A stretch of 64,000 nucleotides of DNA from Pseudooceanicola batsensis HTCC2597 (GTDB lineage Bacteria > Pseudomonadota > Alphaproteobacteria > Rhodobacterales > Rhodobacteraceae). The notes below the pieces were generated by a model. It did no database searches. It was not told the DNA's origin and saw nothing but the letters and a program-made list of their open reading frames with translations. This document shows, piece after piece, positions 9,599 to 19,057 of the stretch. A program made the translations under genes and the position numbers. The stretch is from positions 2,205,167 through 2,269,166 of the forward strand of contig NZ_CH724131.1 in assembly GCF_000152725.1 (NCBI RefSeq), in the 5' to 3' direction. Within the stretch, counting starts at the first letter, position 1. Each line of letters starts with the position of its first letter.

Positions 9599-10804
9599 AT
9601 GGACGGACAGGAACAGGACGCCGGCACCGTCATCGAGGTGCGCGCACATGACAGCCTGAGGCAGATCGCGCCGCAGGACTGGGATGCCTGCGCCTGTCCC
9701 GAGACCGCGGACGGCGGCCCGCCGAACGACCCCTTCACCACGCACCGGTTTCTCGTGGCGCTCGAGACCAGCGGCTCGGTCGGGCCGGGCACCGGCTGGC
9801 AACCCAGCTACCTGACCGCCCACAAGGGCGACGAGATGATCGCAGCCGCGCCCCTCTACGCCAAGTCGCACAGCCAGGGCGAATACATCTTCGATTTCAA
9901 CTGGGCCCACGCCTACGAGGGGGCGGGCGGCCGGTACTATCCCAAGCTGCAGATCGCGGTGCCCTTCACCCCCGCGACGGGCCGCCGCTTTCTGGTCAGG
10001 CCCGGCCACGCCGCCGAGGGCCGCGCCGCGCTGGTTCAGGGCGCGTTGCAGCTGGCACAAACCCATGGCGTGTCGAGCCTGCACGTCACCTTCTGCACCG
10101 ACGACGAGGCCGAGGCGGGCGAGGCGCTCGGCCTGATGCACCGTCGCACGCAGCAGTTCCACTGGGAGAACCGGGGCTATGCCGATTTCGACGATTTTCT
10201 GGCCACGCTCAGTTCCCGAAAACGCAAGAGCATCCGCAAGGAACGGCGGCAGGCCCAAGACTTCGGCGGAGAAATCGTCGCCCTGACCGGCGACGACCTG
10301 CGGGACGAGCACTGGGATTGCTTCTGGCGCTTCTACCAGGACACCGGCAGTCGCAAATGGGGCAGTCCCTACCTGACGCGCGACTTCTTTCACGAGGTGC
10401 AGGCCAGCATGCGCGACGACGTGCTGCTCGTCCTCGCCCTGCGCGAGGGGCGGCCGATCGCGGGGGCCCTGAATTTCATCGGGCGCGACACGCTGTTCGG
10501 CCGCTACTGGGGCTGTACCGAGCACCACCCCTTCCTGCATTTCGAACTCTGTTACTATCAGGCGATCGACGCCGCCATCGCGCGCGGACAATCCCGTGTC
10601 GAGGCCGGCGCGCAGGGCGACCACAAGCTGGCCCGCGGCTACCTTCCCTGCCCCACCCATTCCCTTCACTGGATGGCGGACCCGGGTTTTGCCCGCGCGA
10701 TCGAACACTATCTCGAAGCCGAAGCAGAGGCGGTGGAAGAGGAGATCGAGATCCTGACGGCCTATGGCCCCTTCCGCCGCGACACTCAGGAGGAACAGGA
10801 CTGA
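9599..10804 (+). CDS. GNAT-fold acyltransferase of the PF04339 (peptidogalycan/FemAB-like) family
   Basis: Protein of 401 residues recognised by the family blocks YEFDFNWAHAYE-like YIFDFNWAHAY, RKRKSIRKER, GRYWGC and the near C-terminal EAGAQGDHKLARGYLP. The family is related to FemAB-type aminoacyl/acyl transferases; no substrate is established that I know of, so function stays open (cell-envelope or small-molecule acylation). No signal peptide. Glutamate-rich C-terminus. The stop shares one base with the next start (TGATG), so it is coupled to the pterin dehydratase gene. Confidence 0.8.
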   Translation: MDGQEQDAGTVIEVRAHDSLRQIAPQDWDACACPETADGGPPNDPFTTHRFLVALETSGSVGPGTGWQPSYLTAHKGDEMIAAAPLYAKSHSQGEYIFDFNWAHAYEGAGGRYYPKLQIAVPFTPATGRRFLVRPGHAAEGRAALVQGALQLAQTHGVSSLHVTFCTDDEAEAGEALGLMHRRTQQFHWENRGYADFDDFLATLSSRKRKSIRKERRQAQDFGGEIVALTGDDLRDEHWDCFWRFYQDTGSRKWGSPYLTRDFFHEVQASMRDDVLLVLALREGRPIAGALNFIGRDTLFGRYWGCTEHHPFLHFELCYYQAIDAAIARGQSRVEAGAQGDHKLARGYLPCPTHSLHWMADPGFARAIEHYLEAEAEAVEEEIEILTAYGPFRRDTQEEQD

Positions 10805-11094
10805 TGCCAGCCTTGACCACGCAAGAACGCGACCGCCATCTGCCGGAACTGGAAGCCGCGGGATGGACCGTCGCCGAGGACGGCGCGTCGATCGCCAAGA
10901 CCTACAAGTTCAAGACCTTCCCGATGGCCTTCGGCTTCATGACCCGGGCCGCGCTCTATGCCGAGAAATGGGATCATCACCCAGACTGGTCGAACACCTA
11001 CAACACCGTCGCCGTGCAACTCAGCACGCATGACATCGGCGGGCTGTCCGATCTCGATGTCAAGCTGGCGAAGAAGATGGATGAACTGGCCTGA
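10804..11094 (+). CDS. 4a-hydroxytetrahydrobiopterin dehydratase (PCD/DCoH)
   Basis: Small 96-residue enzyme that dehydrates pterin-4a-carbinolamine, recycling the tetrahydropterin cofactor of aromatic amino acid hydroxylases; family length is about 95-110. The active-site block EKWDHHPDW (54-62, two adjacent histidines) and the later THDIGGLSDLDVKLA (His76) are intact. No phenylalanine hydroxylase gene is nearby, so it may serve a distant hydroxylase or a molybdopterin/folate side reaction. Start ATG 10804 overlaps the preceding stop by one base. Confidence 0.9.
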   Translation: MPALTTQERDRHLPELEAAGWTVAEDGASIAKTYKFKTFPMAFGFMTRAALYAEKWDHHPDWSNTYNTVAVQLSTHDIGGLSDLDVKLAKKMDELA

Positions 11095-11096
11095 GA

Positions 11097-11708
11097 TCAG
11101 GCGACCTGTTCGGCGAGATGGGTATAGACCTCGCTCAGACTGTCCCGCTGCGCCGCCTCGGCACAGCCACGCAAGGTGCCGATCAGCCTCTCGGGTGCTC
11201 CGGGCCGGTCCCAGACCCTCTCGGCCATGGACCAGCGAATGTGCCGCCAATGCGCCGTGCGAAGCGAATCCGCCAGGATATCGTCCGGCGCGGCCCGGGC
11301 CGTGATGTCCAGCAGTTCGGTCCGGCTGTCGAGGTAACTCTGCTTACCGGGCGAGGAGACCTCGGCCACTGCGGCGGCGGCCACCAGCCTCTCGGGCATC
11401 TGTGCCGGAACGCCCGCTTCGACGCTGCAGCTCGCCGCAGCCACGAACAGGGCCCGCAGAACCTGCACGTCCCGATCCCGCTTGTCCGGGTCCAGCGGCG
11501 ACACGATCGTGCCCACGCCCGACCGCGTCTCGACCAGCCGCTCGTGTGCCAGCTTTTGCAGCACCTGCCGGATCGGCGTGCGCGAGACGCCGAATTCGCT
11601 GGCCAGCGCCCCTTCGTGCAGGATCATTTCCTCCGAAACGGATTGCATCATGCAAATTCGTTGCCGCAATTCGGCCGCGATCTCATGACCATCCCGTCGA
11701 TAAAGCAT
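11097..11708 (-). CDS. GntR family transcriptional regulator
   Basis: DNA-binding regulator of 203 residues. The winged helix-turn-helix occupies about 8-70 with LASEFGVSRTPIRQVLQKLAHERLVE and the wing TRSGVGTIVS. The remaining 130 residues are helical and resemble a short FCD/FadR-type ligand domain, although the metal-binding histidine pattern is not evident. ATG 11708 is preferred over an upstream in-frame start because AGGATCGGAA precedes it. It ends two bases after the convergent pterin dehydratase gene. Its target is unclear: the upstream side is a long gene-free stretch. Confidence 0.85.
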   Translation of the reverse strand: MLYRRDGHEIAAELRQRICMMQSVSEEMILHEGALASEFGVSRTPIRQVLQKLAHERLVETRSGVGTIVSPLDPDKRDRDVQVLRALFVAAASCSVEAGVPAQMPERLVAAAAVAEVSSPGKQSYLDSRTELLDITARAAPDDILADSLRTAHWRHIRWSMAERVWDRPGAPERLIGTLRGCAEAAQRDSLSEVYTHLAEQVA

Positions 11709-12578
11709 TTCCGATCCTGCATTCGTTTCAAAGCCCCGCCGGCAATTCCCAACGGGCGACGAGCGCGCGACGTGACGCATAGCGGTGTCACCAGGCCCCA
11801 CAGTATGCAGCGTCGGAGATGAATCAATCGGGAACTGGGCTGACGTCGGGGACGGCGCCCGCCCCGATTAAGCGGGATGATCCTTCTCCGTACCGAAAAG
11901 GGCAGGCGAGCATTGATTTGACCCCCGGCCGGCAATTCACATTTGGGCCGCTCGCCAATTCTCGCATCGGGCGATCCCGAGCGTCAAAGCAGGTTCGTGT
12001 CCCGGCGGGACCGAAGAGCTTCATCCTCCTGCCCTGACAGAAGAAACGCTCCCTCTGCGCCTGGTCTCGGTTCCGCGCCAAAGGGTGCGGACGCGATGGA
12101 TCTCGCCAGCGTCTCGCCATCAGCCGCAAGGGACCGCACGGCATCAGTACGAGCCGCTGACACCGGTTGACGCCCTCGCCGCAGGCTTTTTCCGACATTC
12201 GCGGGTTTGCATCTTTCGCATGGCGGCCCGATGCCGGCCGCCAAAATCGTCATACAGGAGCTGGTGCCATTGCAGCCGGCATTGCTTCCGCCAGGGGCGG
12301 CTCTAGAGGCCCCCCGACCGGAAATCAGCGGGTTTGCGCGGAAAAGATTTCCGTCCGGTTAAAGGACGAATCGGCCCAGCTTGACGGCCGAAAGAATGAT
12401 TCGCATAAACGCGCTACGTTGCGTCGCGATCATCGGCGCAGCGGGTCCAGATCGACCGGAACTGGCCGCGACGCACCAGAAGGTGCCGGACGGCAAAGCA
12501 GTTTCAGGAAGGCGGATAGTCGCTTCCAGAGTGACCTGAGGCCCGCAGGACAGAAGACCTGCGGGCCTCGTGACGAAA
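11709..12578. other. Gene-free stretch of about 870 bp
   Basis: Between the GntR gene and the peroxiredoxin terminator I see no recognisable gene. Open frames exist (for example minus strand 11824-12198 and plus strand 12167-12670), but their translations are arginine-rich, show no family motif and lack clear ribosome sites. The left part should hold the GntR promoter. The content could be a decayed gene or non-coding RNA; nothing decisive is visible except the hairpin at 12538-12569. Confidence 0.5.
12538..12569 (-). terminator. Hairpin downstream of the peroxiredoxin gene
   Basis: Perfect 12-base stem GAGGCCCGCAGG / CCTGCGGGCCTC with an 8-base loop, starting 9 bases after the peroxiredoxin stop codon. 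No T-run follows on the minus strand, so it may be a weak terminator or a 3' stabilising structure. Confidence 0.75.
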
Positions 12579-13067
12579 TCAGATCGCCTCGAGCATCGAC
12601 TCGCCACCGGATACGTCGCACTGGCCCGGATTTTCCTCGGCATGCAGGACCGTCACGACGCCGTCCTTAACGTACATGGCGTAGCGTTTCGACCGGTCGA
12701 TCAATCCGACCGGTGGCGCGGTGAAATCCATGCCGACGGCCTTGGTAAACTCGGCCCGCGGATCACCCAGCATCGCGATGCCGGCATCGGCGGCGCCCGT
12801 GTCCTTGCCCCAGGCGGCCATGACGAAGGGATCGTTGACCGACAGGCAGATGACCTCGTCCACGCCCTTGTCCCGGAACTGGTCGACTGTGCGGATGAAG
12901 CTGGGGACATGCGCGGTGGTGCAGGTGCCCGTATAGGCCCCCGGCAAGGCAAAGATCACGACATTCCGTCCGGCCAGCCGCTCGGAAAGCGAAACTTCCT
13001 TCGGCCCCTCGGCCGTAAATTCTACCAATGTGGCGTCCGGCAACGTGTCGCCTTTGGAAATTGCCAT
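12579..13067 (-). CDS. Peroxiredoxin (Prx5-type, AhpC/TSA superfamily)
   Basis: Thiol peroxidase of 162 residues that reduces hydrogen peroxide and organic hydroperoxides. The peroxidatic cysteine is Cys49 in PGAYTGTCTTAHVPSF, the Prx5 signature. A second cysteine, Cys150 in GQCDVSGGESML, sits where bacterial Prx5/glutaredoxin-dependent enzymes carry theirs. No fused glutaredoxin domain is present, so the electron donor is glutathione/glutaredoxin or thioredoxin in trans. It is divergently transcribed from the FAD-dependent oxidoreductase with an 86-base shared promoter region. Confidence 0.92.
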   Translation of the reverse strand: MAISKGDTLPDATLVEFTAEGPKEVSLSERLAGRNVVIFALPGAYTGTCTTAHVPSFIRTVDQFRDKGVDEVICLSVNDPFVMAAWGKDTGAADAGIAMLGDPRAEFTKAVGMDFTAPPVGLIDRSKRYAMYVKDGVVTVLHAEENPGQCDVSGGESMLEAI

Positions 13068-13153
13068 TGAAGGTCCCTCCTAGTATCCATGTGAGCCTGT
13101 CACCGGAGATAAGGTCAGTCGCGGGGCCGGCCAACTGAAAAGAGAGATTTGGC

Positions 13154-14356
13154 ATGACACATTTCGTGGTCGTCGGGGCCGGACAGGCCGGAGCGTCGCT
13201 CGTCGCCAGGCTGCGCGAGGACGGGTTCGACGGCCGGATCACCCTGATCGGCGACGAGCCGGCCCCGCCCTACCAGCGCCCGCCGCTCTCCAAGGGCTAC
13301 CTGCTGGGCGAGCTGGCCCGGGACCGCCTGTTCCTCCGCCCCGAGGCCTATTACGCGGACCGCGACATCACCCTGCGCACCGGCAGCCCGGTCACCGCCA
13401 TCGACCCCGAGGCCCGGACCGTCACCCTGGATGGGGAGACGCTGGACTATGACCAGCTTGCCCTGACCACGGGATCGGTGCCGCGACGCCTGCCCGAAGC
13501 GATCGGCGGGGCGCTGAACGGGCTCTACTATGTCCGCACCCTCGCCGACGTGGATGCCATGGCCGAGGAATTCCGTCCCGGCCGCCGCGTCCTCATCGTG
13601 GGGGGCGGCTATATCGGGCTGGAGGCCGCCGCCGTCGCCGCCAAGCAGGGCCTGGAGGTCACGCTCGTCGAACTGGCCGACCGCATCCTGCAACGGGTCG
13701 CCGCCCCCGAGACATCGGAATATTTCCGCACCCTCCATGCCGGACATGGTGTGGTCATCCGCGAAGGCATCGGGCTGGCGCATCTGACCGGAGAGGACCG
13801 GGTGAGCGGCGCGAAACTGTCGGACGGCACGACGATCGGGGCGGATTTCGCCATCGCCGGCACCGGCATCCTGCCCGACACCCGGCTTGCCGAGGCCGCC
13901 GGGCTGACCTGCGACGACGGCATCGCCACGGATGAATACGGCCGCACCTCGGCCCCCGGCATCTGGGCGGCGGGCGACTGCGCCAGCTTTCCGGTGAACG
14001 GCGTCCGCCAACGCCTTGAAAGCGTGCCCAATGCCATCGACATGGCCGACTGCGTGGCGCGCAACATGATGGGCGGCGACCAGATCTATGTGCCCGAGCC
14101 GTGGTTCTGGTCCGATCAGTTCGACATCAAGCTGCAGATCGCCGGGCTGAACCGCGGCTTCGACCGTGTCGTCGCGCGCGGCAGCGGCGAGGCCCTCTCC
14201 CACTGGTATTACGCCGGCGACCGGCTGCTGGCCGTCGATGCGATGAACGACCCGCGGGCCTTCATGGTGGGCAAGCGCCTTCTGGCCTCGGGCAGGTCCC
14301 CGGATCCCGAGCAGGTGGCCGATCCCGCCGTGGACCTCAAGAGCCTGATGCGCTGA
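13154..14356 (+). CDS. FAD-dependent NAD(P)H:ferredoxin reductase-like oxidoreductase
   Basis: Flavoprotein of 400 residues in the rhodocoxin/putidaredoxin reductase group. Features are the N-terminal FAD dinucleotide fold (VVVGAGQAGAS, 5-15), the PPYQRPPLSKGYL block typical of this group, the NAD(P)-binding VGGGYIGLE near 155, and AAGDCASF near 280. These enzymes pass electrons from NADH to a [2Fe-2S] ferredoxin for a monooxygenase or dioxygenase. No ferredoxin or oxygenase gene is adjacent, so the partner is unknown. The next gene, rsmD, begins one base after its stop codon. Confidence 0.9.
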   Translation: MTHFVVVGAGQAGASLVARLREDGFDGRITLIGDEPAPPYQRPPLSKGYLLGELARDRLFLRPEAYYADRDITLRTGSPVTAIDPEARTVTLDGETLDYDQLALTTGSVPRRLPEAIGGALNGLYYVRTLADVDAMAEEFRPGRRVLIVGGGYIGLEAAAVAAKQGLEVTLVELADRILQRVAAPETSEYFRTLHAGHGVVIREGIGLAHLTGEDRVSGAKLSDGTTIGADFAIAGTGILPDTRLAEAAGLTCDDGIATDEYGRTSAPGIWAAGDCASFPVNGVRQRLESVPNAIDMADCVARNMMGGDQIYVPEPWFWSDQFDIKLQIAGLNRGFDRVVARGSGEALSHWYYAGDRLLAVDAMNDPRAFMVGKRLLASGRSPDPEQVADPAVDLKSLMR

Positions 14357-14357
14357 G

Positions 14358-14912
14358 ATGCGGATCGTCGGAGGCGCGTTCCGCGGCCGGCGCTTGGCCA
14401 CGCTCGGCAAGGGGGATGCGGGCGCTCATCTGCGGCCGACCGCGGATCGTGTCCGCGAGAGCCTCTTCTCGATGCTGGCGGGCGGCCGGTTCGGAGACCC
14501 CGTGTCCGGTGTTCAAGTCCTGGACCTTTTTGCCGGCACCGGGGCCCTGGGGCTCGAGGCCCTGTCGCGCGGCGCCGCGCATGCCGTCTTCGTCGACGAC
14601 GGCCGCGTGGCGCAGAAGCTCCTGTCGGAGAACATCGGCGCCCTGGACCTGGCCGATCGCGCCCGCCTGCTCCGCACATCCGCCCTCCGCCTGCCCGAAG
14701 CGTCGGCACCGGCCGGGCTGGTCTTTCTCGATCCGCCCTACGGCAAGGACCTGGGCGGCCGGGCCCTGGGCGTCGCCCGGACCCGCGGCTGGATCGCGCC
14801 CGGCGCCCTTGTCGTCTGGGAGGAACGGGGCCCCCAGGAGGCCCCCGAGGGCTTTTCGCCGCTGGAACACAAGCGCTATGGCGACACGGTGATTACCCTG
14901 TTGCGGGGGTGA
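14358..14912 (+). CDS. rsmD: 16S rRNA (guanine(966)-N2)-methyltransferase RsmD
   Basis: Methylates G966 of 16S rRNA in the small ribosomal subunit; 184 residues, normal length. The N-terminal MRIVGGAFRGRRL and RPTADRVRESLFSML blocks are diagnostic, motif I is VLDLFAGTGALGLEA (54-68), and the catalytic motif IV is DPPY (125-128). It follows the flavoprotein gene with no gap and is convergent with imuB across 172 bases containing two repeat fragments. Confidence 0.94.
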   Translation: MRIVGGAFRGRRLATLGKGDAGAHLRPTADRVRESLFSMLAGGRFGDPVSGVQVLDLFAGTGALGLEALSRGAAHAVFVDDGRVAQKLLSENIGALDLADRARLLRTSALRLPEASAPAGLVFLDPPYGKDLGGRALGVARTRGWIAPGALVVWEERGPQEAPEGFSPLEHKRYGDTVITLLRG

Positions 14913-14960
14913 GGTGGTTGCACGGGCCCCCGGCCAAGACGCGCCGGCGGTCGGCGCGAG

Positions 14961-14984
14961 ATCCTCGGGTCGAGCCCGAGAATG
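14961..14984. repeat. Dispersed intergenic repeat R1, copy a
   Basis: Hairpin-forming unit CTCGGG-TCGAG-CCCGAG followed by AATG, between rsmD and imuB. Read on the minus strand it would encode ILGLDPRI, a signature I remember from alphaproteobacterial intergenic elements. It matches the copy at 44776-44797 in 18 of 22 positions (14963-14984 here). Confidence 0.6.
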
Positions 14985-15034
14985 GCGGCGCGCGGGGCCG
15001 TGCCGGTCGGCGCGGGCGGTGAGGGCGGGAGCCT

Positions 15035-15070
15035 CCGGCGGGGATATTTTCCGGACCAAAGAAGCAGGGG
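15035..15070. repeat. Dispersed intergenic repeat R2, half copy
   Basis: The 24-base core at 15041-15064 (GGGATATTTTCCGG then ACCAAAGAAG) differs at only one base from 23351-23374. Here only one arm is present, just downstream of the imuB stop. AT-rich core in GC-rich surroundings. It may act as a 3' transcript structure or be a decayed mobile repeat. Confidence 0.75.
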
Positions 15071-15084
15071 CGCGGCGCGGGATG

Positions 15085-16752
15085 TCAGGCGAACTGCCCG
15101 TGACAGAACCAGCCCGGCGACAGCGCGGCCCCATGAGCAAAGAAGAGCCACAGCCGGTCGCCGGTCCCGGTCGTGATCCGCCAGTAGTCGCGGATGCCGC
15201 TGCGCCAGTCCGGCTCGTCCAGCCACCATTCCGGGGCGATCCGTTCCGGCCCCGCCGCCTCGGCCAGCGTCAGGTCGCGGCCGCGCCAGCGGAAGCGCCC
15301 GGGCGGAGGGGACGCCCCGGGCGCGGTCACCGGTTCGGGGCGCCAGAGCAGGAGCGGGCGCGGCGCGGGGGGCGCGGGCCAGTCGGAGGCCGGCTCGGAC
15401 CAGGCGGCGGCGAGGGTCAGGGCCGTCTTTTCCGGGATATTGGACGAGGCCGGATGCCAGCGGGTGATCGCCTCCATTCCGACGCGCGCCCCGATCCGCG
15501 CAACCAGGTCGTCATGGGCGGTGGTGTCGGCCAGCCGGTCGGCGATCACCCGGCCTGCCGCCAGGTGCCCGACCGCCTGCCGCGCCGGAAGCGGTTCGGT
15601 CTGCACCGCCTCGAGCCGCAGCATGTCGATCCCGTGGCCGGCCTCGATCTCCTCGATCTTCATCGCCAGAAGAGGGCGGATGCGGTCGGGATCGGCGCTT
15701 GGCCGTGCCAGCCCGGCCGCGACCCATTGCATCGTGTGATCCGTCCGGAAGGCCTGCAGCCGGATCAGCCGCACCCCGCGCCCGGCGCGCTCCAGCGTCT
15801 CGCAGAGACGCGGCAGCAGCCGGTCGAGCCCCGCCAGCATGTCCGATTCCAGCCCGATGGGATCGGGCAGCGTCATCCGCACCGCGAAGGGCCGCGCCTC
15901 GGCCACCGGCGAGACCGGCTCGGGCACCTGGCCGAGCGCCTGGTCGATGCGCAGCACCACCTGCGGCCCGAAGCGGCGCGCCAGCGGCGCGCGCGGCTGG
16001 TCGATCAGGTCCGACACCCGGCGCAGCCCGAGGCGGGAGAGCTGGGCCAGCGACTCTCCGTCGAGCCGCAGCGCCGCCAGCGGCAGCCCCGCGATGGCCG
16101 ACCGCGTCTGCCCCGGCGGCGCGATCCGCTGTGCCTCGACCCCCGCCATCCGCGCGCCCGGCGCCGCGCCGCCCCGCTCCCAGTGGCGCCGTTTCGCCGC
16201 CCGGGACCGGGTCGCCCGCGCCTCCTGGTCCACCGCGTCGCCGCTGCGGTGATGCCCGGCATCCTGCCCCGCGAAACGCGCCAGCCCCCAGGCCGCGCCG
16301 GGCGTGTCGGCCACACCGGCGCGCAGGCTCAGCCGGGCGCCCGCGCAATCCCCGTCGATCGCCGCCAGCAGCCCCTCTTCACCGCCGAAGAGATGGGCGC
16401 AGCCGGTGATGTCCAGGCTCAGGCCCTCTTCGCCGCTCGTCCCGACCCAGGGCGAGTATTTCCCCGCCCACCTGCGCAGCACGGCCAGGAACGCGGCCTC
16501 GGCCTGAGGATTGCGCAGACGGGTGGTCAGTTCGGGGCACATGGCCAGCGCATCGCGCAGCGGCTGGCCCCGCACCAGCCCCGCCGCCGTGGCGCCGGCC
16601 GAGAGCGAATGCAGCCGCTGCGCCGGGCCGGCCGTCTCGATCACCGCGAAGGGCCGCGCCGGATCGCCGCCCGTCCGACGCAGCAGCCGTTCGGCCCCCA
16701 GGCGGGGGAACCACAGCGACAGGAACCGGCGGGAGGAGGAAGAGGATGGCAT
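15085..16752 (-). CDS. imuB: ImuB, Y-family DNA polymerase-like mutagenesis protein
   Basis: Non-catalytic Y-family polymerase homologue of 555 residues. In known systems it works with ImuA and DnaE2 (ImuC) in SOS mutagenesis, recruiting them through the beta clamp. The N-terminus FLSLWFPRLGAERLLRR replaces the metal-binding aspartate region of true polymerases, as in other ImuB proteins, while EGLSLDITGCAHLFGGEE and the little-finger and C-terminal regions (LLLWRPEPV, DYWRITTGTGDRLWLFF) match the family. A LexA box lies 13 bases upstream of ATG 16752. Neither imuA nor dnaE2 is adjacent. No strong ribosome site precedes the start. Confidence 0.9.
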   Translation of the reverse strand: MPSSSSSRRFLSLWFPRLGAERLLRRTGGDPARPFAVIETAGPAQRLHSLSAGATAAGLVRGQPLRDALAMCPELTTRLRNPQAEAAFLAVLRRWAGKYSPWVGTSGEEGLSLDITGCAHLFGGEEGLLAAIDGDCAGARLSLRAGVADTPGAAWGLARFAGQDAGHHRSGDAVDQEARATRSRAAKRRHWERGGAAPGARMAGVEAQRIAPPGQTRSAIAGLPLAALRLDGESLAQLSRLGLRRVSDLIDQPRAPLARRFGPQVVLRIDQALGQVPEPVSPVAEARPFAVRMTLPDPIGLESDMLAGLDRLLPRLCETLERAGRGVRLIRLQAFRTDHTMQWVAAGLARPSADPDRIRPLLAMKIEEIEAGHGIDMLRLEAVQTEPLPARQAVGHLAAGRVIADRLADTTAHDDLVARIGARVGMEAITRWHPASSNIPEKTALTLAAAWSEPASDWPAPPAPRPLLLWRPEPVTAPGASPPPGRFRWRGRDLTLAEAAGPERIAPEWWLDEPDWRSGIRDYWRITTGTGDRLWLFFAHGAALSPGWFCHGQFA

Positions 16753-16764
16753 GGCGGGATAAAT

Positions 16765-16779
16765 GTTCCTTTTACGTTC
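16765..16779. promoter_or_regulatory. LexA (SOS) box for imuB
   Basis: Exact alphaproteobacterial SOS box GTTC-CTTTTAC-GTTC (GTTC-N7-GTTC), ending 13 bases from the imuB start codon. On the imuB strand it reads GAAC-N7-GAAC. Position and perfect match indicate LexA repression and DNA-damage induction of imuB. The divergent cytochrome gene starts 98 bases on the other side and is a less likely target. Confidence 0.85.
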
Positions 16780-16876
16780 CAGTATAAATTTCCGTGAACC
16801 GGAGTCGAGTCCCTCCCCCGTTTCGTGTCTAAGGGAGAAGCCAAGACATGAGACACAGCCAAGACAAGGAGCACCG

Positions 16877-17305
16877 ATGACCGCCCGCCATTTCGCACTG
16901 ATCCTGTGCCTGACCGCCTCGGCGGCACTTGCCCACCAAGGTGTCCAGGACCCGCAGGTCATGGCCCGCATGTCGCTGATGGAGGAGATCAAGCAGGCCA
17001 CCGGGATCCTCGGCGGCATGGCCCGCCAGCCCGGAAGCCACTCTCCCGAACAGGCCGAAGCGGCGCGCAACAGGCTGATCGCCCTTTCCGGCGATATTCC
17101 CGATGCCTTCCGCGATCCCGCCGACGATCCGAAGTCCGAATCCAGACGCGAGATCTGGGACGACTGGGAGGACTTCACCGCCCGCGCCTCGGCCCTGGAA
17201 GACGCGGCCCGGCAACTGGACCCGGCGTCGGCAGAAGGTGTTCAGCGCGGCCTGCAGGAGATCGGCGCGGCCTGCCGCGGGTGCCACAGGCCCTACCGCC
17301 TCTGA
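16877..17305 (+). CDS. Class II c-type cytochrome (cytochrome c'/c-556 family)
   Basis: Periplasmic haem protein of 142 residues with a signal peptide (cleavage near ALAHQG) and a four-helix-bundle pattern. The haem motif CRGCH lies at the extreme C-terminus (133-137), as in cytochromes c' and c-556. Length is typical. Roles in the family include NO binding and electron shuttling. It sits 400 bases upstream of the formaldehyde dehydrogenase gene on the same strand, with the small I78 gene between them on the opposite strand. ATG 16877 follows an AAGGAG ribosome site. Confidence 0.9.
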   Translation: MTARHFALILCLTASAALAHQGVQDPQVMARMSLMEEIKQATGILGGMARQPGSHSPEQAEAARNRLIALSGDIPDAFRDPADDPKSESRREIWDDWEDFTARASALEDAARQLDPASAEGVQRGLQEIGAACRGCHRPYRL

Positions 17306-17324
17306 CCGCCCGGGCGGCGATGGC

Positions 17325-17609
17325 CTATCCGCAATAGACGCGGATGACGCGGTCGTTCTCGTCCAGTTCGACATTGATCCGGTCTACGCGGAAATCCATC
17401 GTCACGGCATGGCCCGGACCGATGATCCGCGTCTTCGGCCCCGGTTCCAGCCCGGCCGCCGCGACGGCAGCACGATCCGCACCCACGAGATCCTGGTGGG
17501 CCGAGGCGGAACAGAGGTCGTTTTCGGCCCCGGAAGAAGCGCCTTCGTCCGCCATCTGGCAGGCGGCGAGAGGCAGGATGAGCGCAGGGAGAAGCAGAAA
17601 CCTTTTCAT
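17325..17609 (-). CDS. I78 family peptidase inhibitor lipoprotein
   Basis: Small lipoprotein of 94 residues: signal peptide [17 protein letters not shown] with lipobox LAAC. The mature part matches the I78 (potato-inhibitor-I-like) bacterial family: a first conserved cysteine ([12 protein letters not shown]), the [23 protein letters not shown] core, and a terminal RVYCG with the second cysteine, probably forming a disulfide. Members are thought to inhibit serine proteases in the periplasm. It is divergent from the formaldehyde dehydrogenase gene and convergent with the cytochrome gene. Confidence 0.85.
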   Translation of the reverse strand: MKRFLLLPALILPLAACQMADEGASSGAENDLCSASAHQDLVGADRAAVAAAGLEPGPKTRIIGPGHAVTMDFRVDRINVELDENDRVIRVYCG

Positions 17610-17708
17610 GCCCCCGAGGTAGGGGCCGCACACGCAACTGCAAGCTTGTCCGTTGATCCTTCGCGGAAAGTCGCCCAAGCTGCCCGAAACCGAACAAGGG
17701 AGCATCCG

Positions 17709-18839
<1,131 letters not shown>

Positions 18840-18845
18840 GCCCCT

Positions 18846-18868
18846 CGGGCAGGCCATGCGCCTGCCCG
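18846..18868 (+). terminator. Hairpin after the formaldehyde dehydrogenase gene
   Basis: Perfect 8-base stem CGGGCAGG / CCTGCCCG with a 7-base loop, 6 bases after the stop codon. No T-run follows, so termination strength is uncertain. Confidence 0.6.
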
Positions 18869-19057
18869 TCGCCGGTCCTGCCGCCGCGGCATTCATGTTT
18901 CCTCAGCCCGTCCACCTCAACGCGCAGCCAAGGGGATCGGTCCGGCAAAGTTGACCGGAAACACCTTGTTTTCAAGATTGGAACAACGCCTGCCCGTCCC
19001 TGTTGAGGGGGCGAGGGCCGGGATATTCCCGACCCGACTCGAGAGGAGGACAGTCAC

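Noticed and set aside
8723..10708. Minus-strand open frame of 661 codons across the glycerophosphodiesterase and acyltransferase genes
   Set aside because: Composition-driven antisense frame; the opposite strand encodes two recognisable enzymes.
11824..12198. Minus-strand frame of 124 codons in the gene-free stretch
   Set aside because: Arg/Pro-rich, no motif, no ribosome site; reported only as part of an uncharacterised gap.
12167..12670. Plus-strand frame of 167 codons
   Set aside because: Runs through the peroxiredoxin terminator into the peroxiredoxin gene antisense, so it is very unlikely to be real.
15035..15070. Possible promoter or sigma-54 site because of the AT-rich GGGATATTTT sequence
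   Set aside because: The same core recurs at 23351 inside a palindromic repeat, so a repeat element explains it better.
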